The notes beneath the pieces were generated by a model. It made no database searches. It was not told where the DNA came from and was given only the letters and a program-made list of their open reading frames with translations. 64,000 nucleotides of DNA from Aequorivita antarctica (GTDB lineage Bacteria > Bacteroidota > Bacteroidia > Flavobacteriales > Flavobacteriaceae): NCBI RefSeq assembly GCF_007997155.1, contig NZ_VORT01000011.1, positions 1-64,000 of the forward strand, in the 5' to 3' direction. How positions within the stretch are numbered: position 1 is the first letter of the stretch; every line of letters begins with the position of its first letter. Of the stretch, positions 18,564 through 27,933 are shown piece after piece. The position numbers and the translations under genes were made by a program.

Positions 18564-19055
18564 ATGGAAGAAAAATTTAAAGCGATTGTCAATGATAACT
18601 TTGAGTTTTCATTGAATTCGAAAGACTTGGAAATGCTCGATGTAATTTCCGATAACAAAAAAGCCAATATTATTTTTAATATCAAATCAGTAGAGGTTGA
18701 AACTCTTGAATCTGATTTTCAAAAAAAAACATATACCTTATCAATAAATGGTAATCGTTATCAAGTTAAAATAGAAAATCAACTTGATGTACTTATTTCC
18801 AAGATGGGCTTATCGCTTGGCAACGCTTCGGTTGAAGACGAAATCCATGCTCCAATGCCTGGTTTAATTTTGGAAGTAAATGTTTCCGAAGGAAATGAGG
18901 TGAAAAAAGGCGATTTTCTCTGTGTTTTAGAAGCAATGAAGATGGAAAACACACTCACCGCCCCTCGTGACGGTGTGGTGAAGTCTGTGAACATTGTAAA
19001 AGGAGAAACGGTCGATAAAGGAAAAATGCTAATTGAATTTCAAAAAAATGATTAA
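18564..19055 (+). CDS. Biotin carboxyl carrier subunit of an acyl-CoA carboxylase
   Basis: 163 residues. The C-terminal ~75 residues are a biotinyl domain with MPGLILEVNV and the attachment motif EAMKMEN (biotinyl Lys126). The N-terminal half is a strand-rich adaptor (SLNGNRY-like segment INGNRYQVKI) as in acyl-CoA carboxylase carriers, not the AccB of fatty-acid synthesis. It passes carboxybiotin from the carboxylase to the transferase encoded downstream. Its stop overlaps the start of the next gene by 8 bases. Confidence 0.88.
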   Translation: MEEKFKAIVNDNFEFSLNSKDLEMLDVISDNKKANIIFNIKSVEVETLESDFQKKTYTLSINGNRYQVKIENQLDVLISKMGLSLGNASVEDEIHAPMPGLILEVNVSEGNEVKKGDFLCVLEAMKMENTLTAPRDGVVKSVNIVKGETVDKGKMLIEFQKND

Positions 19056-20490
19056 AAAAATATTGGTTGCCAATCGTGGCGAAATAGCTTTGCGAGTAAT
19101 GAAAACCGCCCGAAATATGGGCATTAAAACGGTTGCTATTTATTCCGAAGCAGATAGAAATGCCCCACACGTAAAGTTTGCCGATGAAGCAGTTTGCATC
19201 GGGCCGCCACCTTCAAATGAATCGTATTTATTGGGTGATAAAATTATAAAAGTTGCCAAGGAATTAAACGTGGACGCCATCCATCCCGGTTATGGATTTT
19301 TGAGTGAAAATGCCGAATTTGGCGAACACGTTGAAAAAAGCGGAATGATTTTCATCGGTCCAAAATCATACGCCATTCGTGTTATGGGAAGCAAACTTGC
19401 TGCAAAAGACGCTGTTAAAAAATATGATATTCCAATGGTTCCAGGTACTGATGAAGCCATTACAGATGTTGGCGCTGCAAAGAAAATTGCTAAAGAAATT
19501 GGATTTCCAATCCTTATAAAAGCTTCTGCCGGAGGCGGTGGAAAGGGAATGCGCATCGTTGAAAATTCTGAAGAATTTGAAGACCAGATGAAGCGAGCTA
19601 TCAGCGAGGCTGAAAATGCTTTTGGAGATGGATCTGTTTTTATTGAAAAGTTTGTCACTTCACCGCGGCATATTGAAATTCAGGTTTTGGCTGATAATTT
19701 TGGAAATACCGTTTATCTTTTTGAGCGTGAGTGTAGCATCCAGCGACGACACCAAAAAGTAGTGGAAGAAGCGCCTTCTTCAGTTTTAACTCCTGAGTTA
19801 CGTAAACAAATGGGCGAAGCGGCTGTAAAAGTTGCGAAAGCTTGCGATTATGTAGGTGCCGGAACAGTGGAATTCCTTTTGGATGATAAGCACAATTTCT
19901 ACTTTCTTGAAATGAATACACGTCTGCAAGTGGAACATCCCGTTACCGAACTCATTACGGGTCTCGATTTGGTAGAACAGCAAATAAATGTTGCCAATAA
20001 TGAAAAGCTTTCCTTTTCGCAGGAAGATTTGAAAATCAACGGACACGCTTTTGAAGTCCGTGTTTATGCGGAAGACCCATTGAATAATTTTATGCCTAGT
20101 GTTGGTAAATTGGAAGTTTACCAACCGCCGAGCGGAAAAAATATTCGGGTTGATGATGGTTTTACTGAAGGAATGCAAGTGCCAATTCAGTACGACCCCA
20201 TGCTTTCCAAATTAATTACTTACGGAAAGACACGAAATGAAGCGATGCAAACAATGTTGGAAGCCATTTCAGAATACCATATTGAAGGAGTTAGTACAAC
20301 GCTTCCGTTTGGAAAATTTGTTTTTGAGCATGAGGCCTTTCGAAGTGGAAATTTTGACACCAATTTTGTAAAGAAATACTATTCCGAAGAAAAACTAAAA
20401 GCGATAAATGAAGAAGAAGCAAGAATAGCAGCGCTTTTCGCTTTGAAACAATATTTAAAAGATTCAGAAAAACTTCGATTGCCGAAATAA
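19048..20490 (+). CDS. Biotin carboxylase subunit of an acyl-CoA carboxylase
   Basis: 480 residues from ATG 19048, giving the classic start MIKKILVANRGEIALR; an upstream start at 19033 adds five untypical residues. ATP-grasp biotin carboxylase: HPGYGFLSENAEF, glycine-rich ATP loop KASAGGGGKGMR, ERECSIQRRHQKVVEEAPS, and MNTRLQVEHPVTE with the catalytic Arg and Glu. It carboxylates biotin on the carrier using ATP and bicarbonate. It overlaps the carrier gene by 8 bases. With the next gene it forms a three-subunit propionyl- or acetyl-CoA carboxylase. Confidence 0.92.
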   Translation: MIKKILVANRGEIALRVMKTARNMGIKTVAIYSEADRNAPHVKFADEAVCIGPPPSNESYLLGDKIIKVAKELNVDAIHPGYGFLSENAEFGEHVEKSGMIFIGPKSYAIRVMGSKLAAKDAVKKYDIPMVPGTDEAITDVGAAKKIAKEIGFPILIKASAGGGGKGMRIVENSEEFEDQMKRAISEAENAFGDGSVFIEKFVTSPRHIEIQVLADNFGNTVYLFERECSIQRRHQKVVEEAPSSVLTPELRKQMGEAAVKVAKACDYVGAGTVEFLLDDKHNFYFLEMNTRLQVEHPVTELITGLDLVEQQINVANNEKLSFSQEDLKINGHAFEVRVYAEDPLNNFMPSVGKLEVYQPPSGKNIRVDDGFTEGMQVPIQYDPMLSKLITYGKTRNEAMQTMLEAISEYHIEGVSTTLPFGKFVFEHEAFRSGNFDTNFVKKYYSEEKLKAINEEEARIAALFALKQYLKDSEKLRLPK

Positions 20491-20502
20491 AACCTCCGGG
20501 TT

Positions 20503-20545
20503 CTCTGTGCCTCTGTGGTTATTATTTCACCACGGAGGCACAGAG
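20503..20545. repeat. Palindromic intergenic repeat
   Basis: CTCTGTGCCTCTGTGGT (20503-20519) and ACCACGGAGGCACAGAG (20529-20545) are inverted, with one G-T mismatch and a 9-base loop. The sequence CCTCTGTGCCTCTGTGG is a type of dispersed intergenic repeat I have seen in many bacteria. It sits inside the carboxylase operon, where the RNA hairpin could slow or partly stop transcription. Confidence 0.75.
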
Positions 20546-20570
20546 GGCACAAAGAAAAACATAGATTTAT

Positions 20571-22112
20571 ATGATCGACAATAATAAAAAACTGCAAGAA
20601 ATCATTTCCGAAGCAAAAATGGGCGGCGGAGAAAAACGAATTGCAAAACAACACGAAAAGAAAAAACTCACAGCCCGCGAACGTGTAGAATATCTACTTG
20701 ATGAAGGCTCTTTTGAAGAAATGGGTATACTTGTAACCCACAGAACTACCGATTTCGATATGCAAAAAGAGTTGTATTACGGTGACGGTGTAGTGACGGG
20801 CTACGGAACAATTAACGGTCGTTTGGTATATGTTTTCGCACAGGATTTCACGGTTTTTGGCGGTGCACTCTCTGAAACGCACGCTGAGAAAATCTGTAAA
20901 ATTATGGATCATGCCGTGAGCGTTGGCGCGCCAATAATTGGTTTAAATGATTCTGGCGGGGCGCGTATTCAAGAAGGTGTTCGCTCTTTAGGCGGCTATG
21001 CCGATATTTTTTACCGAAATGTGCAGGCTTCGGGCGTTGTTCCTCAGATTTCAGCAATTATGGGGCCCTGCGCTGGTGGGGCAGTATATTCTCCAGCGAT
21101 GACCGATTTCACATTGATGGTGCAGGATAGCAGTTATATGTTTGTTACTGGTCCAAACGTTGTAAAAACTGTTACTAATGAAAACGTTACTTCGGAAGAA
21201 TTGGGAGGCGCACGAACACACGCCACTAAAAGCGGAGTTACGCATTTTACTGCTGCTAATGATATTGTTTGTTTGGAACAGATTAAAACCTTGCTCAGTT
21301 ATCTTCCGCAAAATAACAAATCTATTACCGAAAAATTACCTTTTGAAACAGATGATGAATACCGGGAGGAGTTGGAAACTATTATTCCAGATTCAGCCAA
21401 TAAGCCTTATGACATGCACGAAGTAATCAAAGGAATTATCGATACCGATTCCTTTTTTGAAGTGCATAAAGATTACGCAGACAATATTATAGTTGGTTTT
21501 GCAAGACTTGGAGGAAGAAGCATCGGTATAGTTGCAAATCAACCTATGAGTTTAGCAGGCGTTTTGGATGTGGACAGTTCTAAAAAGGGGGGCCGGTTTA
21601 CGCGTTTCTGCGATTGTTTTAACATTCCGCTATTGGTTTTGGTGGATGTTCCAGGCTTTCTTCCGGGAACTAATCAGGAATGGAATGGAATTATTTTAAA
21701 TGGCGCCAAACTGCTTTACGCTTTAAGCGAAGCAACCGTGCCGCGGGTTACTGTAATTACCAGAAAAGCTTACGGTGGTGCTTATGATGTTATGAATAGC
21801 AAGCACATTGGCGCAGATATGAACTATGCGTGGCCAACTGCTGAAATTGCTGTGATGGGAGCCAAGGGAGCCAGTGAGATTATTTTCAGAAAGGAAATTG
21901 CTGCTGCCGAAAATCCTGAGTTGAAACTCTCGGAAAAAGAAGCTGAATATGCCTCAACTTTTGCCAATCCTTTCAAAGCTGCGCAACGCGGTTTTATTGA
22001 TGAAGTAATTCAGCCTAGGGAAACACGCAGAAAGTTGCTAAAGGCGTTTGCAATGTTGGAAACAAAGGACGTTCCAAGGCCTAACAGAAAACATGGGAAT
22101 ATTCCTTTATAA
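20571..22112 (+). CDS. Acyl-CoA carboxylase carboxyltransferase subunit (PccB-like)
   Basis: 513 residues. Two crotonase-like halves: N-terminal with [34 protein letters not shown] and [13 protein letters not shown], and C-terminal with [28 protein letters not shown] and the ending [11 protein letters not shown] typical of PccB. It moves the carboxyl group from biotin to propionyl-CoA (or acetyl/methylcrotonyl-CoA). The length and the C-terminus favour propionyl-CoA. It is separated from the biotin carboxylase gene by 80 bases that hold the palindromic repeat. Confidence 0.9.
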   Translation: MIDNNKKLQEIISEAKMGGGEKRIAKQHEKKKLTARERVEYLLDEGSFEEMGILVTHRTTDFDMQKELYYGDGVVTGYGTINGRLVYVFAQDFTVFGGALSETHAEKICKIMDHAVSVGAPIIGLNDSGGARIQEGVRSLGGYADIFYRNVQASGVVPQISAIMGPCAGGAVYSPAMTDFTLMVQDSSYMFVTGPNVVKTVTNENVTSEELGGARTHATKSGVTHFTAANDIVCLEQIKTLLSYLPQNNKSITEKLPFETDDEYREELETIIPDSANKPYDMHEVIKGIIDTDSFFEVHKDYADNIIVGFARLGGRSIGIVANQPMSLAGVLDVDSSKKGGRFTRFCDCFNIPLLVLVDVPGFLPGTNQEWNGIILNGAKLLYALSEATVPRVTVITRKAYGGAYDVMNSKHIGADMNYAWPTAEIAVMGAKGASEIIFRKEIAAAENPELKLSEKEAEYASTFANPFKAAQRGFIDEVIQPRETRRKLLKAFAMLETKDVPRPNRKHGNIPL

Positions 22113-22126
22113 GAATTCGAAAAGGA

Positions 22127-22927
22127 TTAGTTGGAAAACTCTTTAAAAATAATATAGATACCCATTAGCAATACAAACCAACCGAATCCTTTTTTAAGTT
22201 TTTTTCCATCAACAAAAGCATTCAGTCTTATTCCGATAAATATACCGACGATTGAAATTGCAGTAAAAATTAGAAGGAATTTCCAATCAATTTCAAGAGT
22301 TGCGAGATCACCTGTAAAGCCTATTAATGAGTTTACAGCAATGATAAGCAGCGAGGTAGCAACGGCTTTTTTCATTGGTAATTTTGCCAACAAAACTAAG
22401 GCTGGGATAATTAGAAATCCTCCACCGGCACCTACTGCACCAGTAACAAAGCCAAGAAAAATTCCTTGTACAATAATTAGTGGGTAGTTGTACGAAACTT
22501 TTTTTCCAATTTCGGGTTCGGGATTTTTATTAATAATCATTGTGATAGAAGCAGCTAGCATAACAATTGCAAAAAACAGCATTATAGCAATGTCTTTTGT
22601 AAGCGTAAATCCGCCCAATACCAATAGGTTTTCAGGTATTGCAGGAAGGACAAATCTTCTCGTTAAATAGACAGAAATAAAAGCAGGAGTTGCAAAAATG
22701 AAAGCTGTTTTAAAATCGACAAGCTTTTTTTTCATATTGCGAATAGCGCCAACCAGAGCAGATGTTCCCACCACAAATAGCGAATATCCCGTTGCAACAA
22801 TCGGGTTTAAAGAAAAGAGATAAACTAATACGGGAACAGTTAAGATTGAGCCGCCACCGCCTATTAGACCTAGGACCACGCCTACCATAAGTGCTCCTAA
22901 ATAACCAAATATTTCAGTGATTTCCAT
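22127..22927 (-). CDS. TauE/SafE family membrane transporter
   Basis: 266 residues with about eight hydrophobic segments in two repeats, each starting with a Gly-rich turn: GLIGGGGSILTVPVL near the N-terminus and GAVGAGGGFLIIPALVLL in the middle. The second repeat has KKAVATSLLIIAVNSLIGF. These mark the sulfite exporter TauE/SafE family, which moves sulfite, sulfoacetate or other small anions. A sulfur role fits the sulfide-oxidation genes further along, but the substrate is not shown. It converges on the carboxylase gene with only 14 bases between them. Confidence 0.85.
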   Translation of the reverse strand: MEITEIFGYLGALMVGVVLGLIGGGGSILTVPVLVYLFSLNPIVATGYSLFVVGTSALVGAIRNMKKKLVDFKTAFIFATPAFISVYLTRRFVLPAIPENLLVLGGFTLTKDIAIMLFFAIVMLAASITMIINKNPEPEIGKKVSYNYPLIIVQGIFLGFVTGAVGAGGGFLIIPALVLLAKLPMKKAVATSLLIIAVNSLIGFTGDLATLEIDWKFLLIFTAISIVGIFIGIRLNAFVDGKKLKKGFGWFVLLMGIYIIFKEFSN

Positions 22928-23048
22928 TTAAGGATTTAGTTTATTGAAATCTTTACTACAAGGTTAATCATAATTTTAAAAAAGGACGTTTACTTTTAGA
23001 TGAATTTTAAATTTTAGATAAATTGAAAGTACATCAAAAATTTTTCTT

Positions 23049-23091
23049 TGATATTTATCATATAAAATGAAAAATGGGATAAGTATTTTAA
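23049..23091 (+). promoter_or_regulatory. Crp/Fnr-type box and -7 box before the P-type ATPase
   Basis: TGATATTTATCA (23049-23060), close to the FNR consensus, is followed at +35 from its first base by TATTTTAA (23084-23091), a weak TAnnTTTG. The spacing matches the other boxes. The start codon is 33 bases further on. Confidence 0.55.
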
Positions 23092-23124
23092 CAGGCAATT
23101 AATTAATGCTATTATCTTAAATCT

Positions 23125-25620
23125 ATGGCTGTAGAAAATTTTGATATTCAGGGTCTTACGAATTCTGAAGTTTTGGCTTCGCGTGAAAAATTTGGTCAAA
23201 ACATTTTAGAGTCCAAGAAAAAGAATCCTTTTTTTGAAGCAATAAAAGGACTGTTGAAAGAACCAATGGTAATTCTGTTACTGGTTGCGGCGACTTTATA
23301 TTTTTTCACGGGTAATACAGGGGACGGAGTTTTTCTTGCAGCAGCCATTCTTTTGGTAGCTGCAATTTCTCTCTATCAAGATGCTAAAACCCACGATGCA
23401 CTAGATAAGCTTAAGGAACTTTCACAGCCCCATTGTAAGGTAATCCGGAATGGGACAGTTGTTGAAATAAAGAGCCAAGAAGTGGTAGTTGGCGATTTTT
23501 TGATGGTAGAGGAGGGATCCACCATTGTGGCAGATGGTACCATTGTTCATTCCAATGACTTTTCGGTAAATGAATCCATCTTGACTGGAGAATCTTTTTC
23601 AGTAGAAAAAGACGCCTCTTCAGAAGACAACAAAATTTATATGGGTACCCAAGTTGGAGGAGGACTTGCCATAGCTGAAATATTTGCGGTTGGTAATCAA
23701 ACAAAGGTTGGGAAAATTGGTAAAAGCATTGAAGAAATTTCTTCTGAAAAATCTACGCTTGAACTCCAAATAAACAATTTTGTAAAAAAGATGGTAATCG
23801 CGGGAGCGATTATTTTTCTATTGGTTTGGGGAATTAATTATTATAATACGGGCAGCCTTTTAGACAGTCTTTTGAAAGCGCTTACACTTGCAATGAGCGT
23901 TTTGCCAGAGGAGATTCCCGTTGCCTTTACCACGTTTATGGCCATTGGTGCTTGGCGGCTTATGAACTTAGGTGTTATTGTAAAACAAATGAAAACCGTT
24001 GAATCCTTGGGTAGTGCGACTGTGATTTGTGTAGACAAAACAGGTACGATTACAGAGAATAAAATGCGATTGGATAAGATTTATACGTTGGAAACCGATA
24101 AAATCACTTCGGTTGAAGAAACGCTTTCCGAAGTAGAAAAAGAGCTTATAACTACGGCAATGTGGGCCAGCGAACCCATTCCTTTTGATACTATGGAACA
24201 ATCGCTGCACGGGTTTTACGGTTCCTTTGTTAAAAATGACCAAAGACCCAATTTCAAAATGGTGCACGAATATCCATTAGGTGGTAAGCCCCCAATGATG
24301 ACCCACATTTTTGAAAATGCCCAAAGTAATAGAATCATCGCTGCCAAAGGGGCGCCCGAGGCTTTGATAGTAGTTTCAAATTTGAATGATGAGCAAAAGG
24401 AGAGGTTAAAACAGAAAATAACCTTTTTAGCAGAGGAAGGATATCGCGTTTTGGGGGTTGGAATTTCAAATTTTGAAGGAACGGATTGGCCAAAAAAGCA
24501 ACAAGATTTTCCTTTTGAGTTCAAGGGTTTAGTGGCTTTTTATGATCCTCCAAAGGAAAATATTTCAAAAGTATTTCAGGATTTCTATAATGCAGGAATT
24601 GCTGTAAAAATTATTACTGGAGATATTGCTGAAACTACTGCCGCCATTGCAAAAAAAGTAAATTTTCGAGGTTCCGAAGATGTTGTTTCTGGCGATGAGC
24701 TTTTCGGTTTAAACCCTGCGGAACTTGAAAAAATCACTTCAGAAAAAAACATCTTTGCTAGGATGTTTCCCGAAGCAAAACTTAAAATAATCAATGCCCT
24801 CAAGGCACAGGGCCATATTGTGGCAATGACAGGCGATGGCGTTAACGATGGCCCTGCTTTGAAAGCTGCAAATATTGGAATAGCAATGGGGAAGAAGGGA
24901 ACTGAAATAGCAAAGCAATCCGCTTCACTGGTTTTGGTGGATGATGATCTTTCTAAAATGGTAGATGCTGTGGCGATGGGTAGAAAAATCTATTCAAATC
25001 TTAAAAAAGCAATTCAGTATATCATTTCAATTCATATACCCATTATTCTCACGGTTTTTATCCCTTTGGTGTTAGGCTGGGTGTATCCTAATATTTTCAC
25101 ACCTATTCACGTGATCTTGTTAGAATTAATAATGGGGCCAACCTGCTCGATAGTCTATGAAAATGAACCGCTGGAAAAGGATTCCATGCTTCAAAAGCCG
25201 AGACCTTTCTCAAGTACTTTTTTCAATTGGAGCGAACTCTTCACAAGTATAATCCAAGGCTTGGCTATTACTGTTGGTGTGCTCACTGTTTATCAGTTGG
25301 CAGTAAATGATGGTTATAATGAAGCGATAACCAGAACGATGGTCTTTACCGCACTCATAACAGCAAACATTGTTTTAACTTTTGTAAATCGCTCTTTTAT
25401 CTATTCTATTTTCACCACTTTTAAATATAAAAATAAGTTGGTGCCGATTATTATTGGCATCACCATTGGCATCACTTTATCGCTACTTTTTGTGCCGCCC
25501 TTCACTAAATTCTTTGATTTTGAAAGACTTGGGCTAAACCAAATTTTCATTAGCATTGGAATTGGAGTGTTAAGCACATTGTGGTATGAAATCGTGAAGT
25601 GGTGGAAACGTAAAAATTGA
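23125..25620 (+). CDS. Cation-translocating P-type ATPase (P2, calcium-type)
   Basis: 831 residues. Actuator motif LTGES (153-157), M4 motif PEEIP (261-265), phosphorylation site D304 in CVDKTGTIT, KGAPEA in the nucleotide domain and the hinge MTGDGVNDGPALKAANIGIAMG. About ten hydrophobic segments in the usual pattern. No N-terminal metal-binding Cys motif, which argues against a P1B heavy-metal pump. PEEIP resembles bacterial Ca2+ or Mn2+ exporters, but the ion is not certain. It stands alone with a Crp/Fnr-type box. The DosR-controlled CtpF of mycobacteria is a P-ATPase of the same broad kind. Confidence 0.88.
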   Translation: MAVENFDIQGLTNSEVLASREKFGQNILESKKKNPFFEAIKGLLKEPMVILLLVAATLYFFTGNTGDGVFLAAAILLVAAISLYQDAKTHDALDKLKELSQPHCKVIRNGTVVEIKSQEVVVGDFLMVEEGSTIVADGTIVHSNDFSVNESILTGESFSVEKDASSEDNKIYMGTQVGGGLAIAEIFAVGNQTKVGKIGKSIEEISSEKSTLELQINNFVKKMVIAGAIIFLLVWGINYYNTGSLLDSLLKALTLAMSVLPEEIPVAFTTFMAIGAWRLMNLGVIVKQMKTVESLGSATVICVDKTGTITENKMRLDKIYTLETDKITSVEETLSEVEKELITTAMWASEPIPFDTMEQSLHGFYGSFVKNDQRPNFKMVHEYPLGGKPPMMTHIFENAQSNRIIAAKGAPEALIVVSNLNDEQKERLKQKITFLAEEGYRVLGVGISNFEGTDWPKKQQDFPFEFKGLVAFYDPPKENISKVFQDFYNAGIAVKIITGDIAETTAAIAKKVNFRGSEDVVSGDELFGLNPAELEKITSEKNIFARMFPEAKLKIINALKAQGHIVAMTGDGVNDGPALKAANIGIAMGKKGTEIAKQSASLVLVDDDLSKMVDAVAMGRKIYSNLKKAIQYIISIHIPIILTVFIPLVLGWVYPNIFTPIHVILLELIMGPTCSIVYENEPLEKDSMLQKPRPFSSTFFNWSELFTSIIQGLAITVGVLTVYQLAVNDGYNEAITRTMVFTALITANIVLTFVNRSFIYSIFTTFKYKNKLVPIIIGITIGITLSLLFVPPFTKFFDFERLGLNQIFISIGIGVLSTLWYEIVKWWKRKN

Positions 25621-25661
25621 GGCAACGTTTTTTAATAGGTCTCATTTTAAGTTATTCGTGC

Positions 25662-25704
25662 TGATTTTCGTCATAGTGAAGATTATATTTTCAAGTTAGC
25701 TTTG
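25662..25704 (+). promoter_or_regulatory. Crp/Fnr-type box and -7 box before the barrel protein
   Basis: TGATTTTCGTCA (25662-25673), then a perfect -7 box TAGCTTTG at 25697-25704, exactly 35 bases from the first base of the box. The start codon is 29 bases beyond the -7 box. Confidence 0.7.
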
Positions 25705-25732
25705 TATACCACTTAACTCAAATTGAAATATT

Positions 25733-26311
25733 ATGAAGAAGTCTGGTTTTTTGCTTGCTATAGCAATACTATTAGTTTCATTTACTTTGCAAGCACAAGA
25801 AAAATGGTCTGTGGAGTTTAGGCCCGGACTCAATTTTCCTACTAGTGATGTGGGAAATATTGATGCAGAAATTGGGTATGGATTTGAATTAACAGGCGCT
25901 TACAAATTAATGCCTCACTTTTCTGTATACGCGGGCTGGGGGCTGAATCAATTTAAAGGTTCAGATAGTAATTTTAATGAAGATTTTACCTTTGAGGAAA
26001 CGGGTGGTACGTTTGGTTTCGAAATTATTCGTCAAATAGGTACTTCCGCATTTTCTTACTTAGGAAGTGCTGGCGCCATTTATAATCACATTAAATTAGA
26101 CAATAACGCTGGCGATATTTCTGTGGACACCGGTTACGGCTTTGGTTGGCAAGTGGCAGCGGGTGTTAATTATGAGTTTGCTCCAAATCTATCTTTAAAA
26201 CCGATGCTTCGGTACCGATCACTTTCAACGGATGTAGAAATTGAAAATGTTTCAACAGATATAAAACTAAATTATATCTCTTTTGGGATTGGACTAGCTC
26301 TGGATTTTTGA
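25733..26311 (+). CDS. Outer-membrane beta-barrel protein (OmpX/OmpW-like size)
   Basis: 192 residues. Signal peptide ending LQAQ, then alternating strand patterns (WSVEFRPGLNFPTS, GYGFELTGAYKL, FSVYAGWGLNQFKG) and an aromatic C-terminus (YISFGIGLALDF), as expected for an eight-strand barrel of the outer-membrane beta-barrel domain families. The role (small porin, adhesion or envelope stress) cannot be set from sequence. The box upstream puts it in the predicted redox regulon. The next gene follows 59 bases later and may be read through. Confidence 0.8.
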   Translation: MKKSGFLLAIAILLVSFTLQAQEKWSVEFRPGLNFPTSDVGNIDAEIGYGFELTGAYKLMPHFSVYAGWGLNQFKGSDSNFNEDFTFEETGGTFGFEIIRQIGTSAFSYLGSAGAIYNHIKLDNNAGDISVDTGYGFGWQVAAGVNYEFAPNLSLKPMLRYRSLSTDVEIENVSTDIKLNYISFGIGLALDF

Positions 26312-26370
26312 TTCTATAAACTGATTGTAGGTTTCTTTAATATTTTTTGAATTCACAAAAGACTTTTAAA

Positions 26371-27459
26371 ATGAAAATTGCATTTGCTATCCTTCTTTTT
26401 ATTCACGGTCTTATTCATTTGATGGGATTTTTGAAAGCTTTTGGTTTTGCTGAAATTCCACAATTTTCGCAAGATTTTTCAAAACAGCAGGCCCTTTTAT
26501 GGCTGGCAGTTGCTTTGGCTTTTGTATCTGTAGGAGTACTTTTTCTTATAAAAAACAATATTTGGTTTTGGCTTGCTTTAGTGGCTGTACTATTTTCACA
26601 GATATTGATTATTATGAATTGGCATGATGCAAAATTTGGCACCATTGTCAATGTAATTGTTTTGATTGTTGCGATAATAGCAATAGCTAGTTGGAATTTT
26701 GAAAGACAATATAAACAAGATGTATCCGAATCTTTTGGAACGGTAACTTTTTCCGAAGAAATAATTTCTGAAAGGGATATTCAAAATCTTCCCATTCCTG
26801 TTCAGAAGTACTTGAAATATGTCGGAGTATTGGGCAAACCAAAAATAAAAACTGTCAAAGCTATTTTTAAAGGCGAAATGCGCGAAAAGGGTAAGGATTG
26901 GTTTGCTTTCACTTCAGAACAGTACAATTTTTTCGAAAAGCCAACCCGACTGTTTTTTCTAAAAGCAATTTTTAAAGGGTTGCCCACACAAGGGTATCAT
27001 TTTTACAAAGATGGAAAGGCTTCTATGCTGATAAAACTCGTATCGGTTTTTCCAGTCGTGGATATAAATGAACCCGATATGTTCAAAACGGAAACCGTAA
27101 CCTTTTTTAATGATATGTGCCTTTTTGCTCCAGGCGCATTAATTGATAAAAATATTGAATGGCAAACTATTGATGATAAAACGGTAAAAGCAACCTTCAC
27201 CAACCAGAAAACGACTATCTCTGCTATTTTGTATTTTAATGAAAATGATCAACTAACCAATTTTATTTCCGAAGATAGGATGGATGTGAATTCCAATCAA
27301 AAAATTCCGTTTTCTACACCAGTAACCAAATACGGTATTATAAACGGTTATAATTTACCCGTTGCTGCGGATGCTGTTTATCAATTTCCGGACGGTGATT
27401 TTATTTATGGGAAGTTCTTTCTGCTAGATGTTAAGTATACTGTAAAAACGCTGCATTGA
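26371..27459 (+). CDS. DUF6544-like membrane protein
   Basis: 362 residues from ATG 26371; the in-frame TTG at 26347 is less likely. The first ~120 residues hold four hydrophobic segments starting MKIAFAILLFIHGLIHLMGFLK, a HGLIHLxGF pattern common in small membrane proteins. A soluble ~240-residue domain follows (IPVQKYLKYVG, KGEMREKGKDWFAFTSEQYNFF, FFNDMCLFAPGALID), which I match to the DUF6544 family from memory. Function unknown. It is 4 bases from the next gene, so those two are an operon. Confidence 0.65.
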   Translation: MKIAFAILLFIHGLIHLMGFLKAFGFAEIPQFSQDFSKQQALLWLAVALAFVSVGVLFLIKNNIWFWLALVAVLFSQILIIMNWHDAKFGTIVNVIVLIVAIIAIASWNFERQYKQDVSESFGTVTFSEEIISERDIQNLPIPVQKYLKYVGVLGKPKIKTVKAIFKGEMREKGKDWFAFTSEQYNFFEKPTRLFFLKAIFKGLPTQGYHFYKDGKASMLIKLVSVFPVVDINEPDMFKTETVTFFNDMCLFAPGALIDKNIEWQTIDDKTVKATFTNQKTTISAILYFNENDQLTNFISEDRMDVNSNQKIPFSTPVTKYGIINGYNLPVAADAVYQFPDGDFIYGKFFLLDVKYTVKTLH

Positions 27460-27463
27460 AAAA

Positions 27464-27811
27464 ATGATTATTTCAAGGAAAGATAAACTCTTATATATAA
27501 AAATCATCCACACTGTCATTTGGCTTTTTTTCAATGTTGTGATATTCTATCTTTTGTATACGGCGATTGTCAACAAAATAGACAAATGGACATGGATTTG
27601 CATCGGTCTTGTTTTGATGGAAGGCTTGGTACTTATGGCTTTTAAAATGTTTTGTCCGTTAACGGTTATAGCTCGGAAGTACTCAGATTCCACTGCGAAT
27701 AACTTCGATATTTTCCTTCCAAATTGGTTGGCCAAATACAATAAGCTTATTTACACTACTATTTTCTCCATAGCCGTAATTATTGTGGTTTACAGATTGG
27801 TTGTTGATTGA
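27464..27811 (+). CDS. Small membrane protein of unknown function
   Basis: 115 residues with three hydrophobic segments (IIHTVIWLFFNVVIFYLLYTAI, WTWICIGLVLMEGLVLMAF, LIYTTIFSIAVIIVVYRLVV). The loop between the second and third contains FCPLTVIARKYSDST and FLPNWLAKYN. The C-P-L-T-x2-A/E pattern is reminiscent of small DUF2784-like membrane proteins, but I would not assign a family. It starts 4 bases after the DUF6544-like gene. Confidence 0.6.
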   Translation: MIISRKDKLLYIKIIHTVIWLFFNVVIFYLLYTAIVNKIDKWTWICIGLVLMEGLVLMAFKMFCPLTVIARKYSDSTANNFDIFLPNWLAKYNKLIYTTIFSIAVIIVVYRLVVD

Positions 27812-27933
27812 AATTATGGAAAAGCCATTTTAGCCCACTTTTTTTTTGGATGGTTTTTTTCATAATCATTTCAAATAGTTTACGGATTTTTTGGCGAACT
27901 TACAGATGACGATTGCATTATTATCTATATATC

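Noticed and set aside
27812-27933. T-rich tracts with imperfect AAAAGCCA/TGGTTTT pairing
   Set aside because: The pairing is broken and the loop long, so a terminator cannot be supported.
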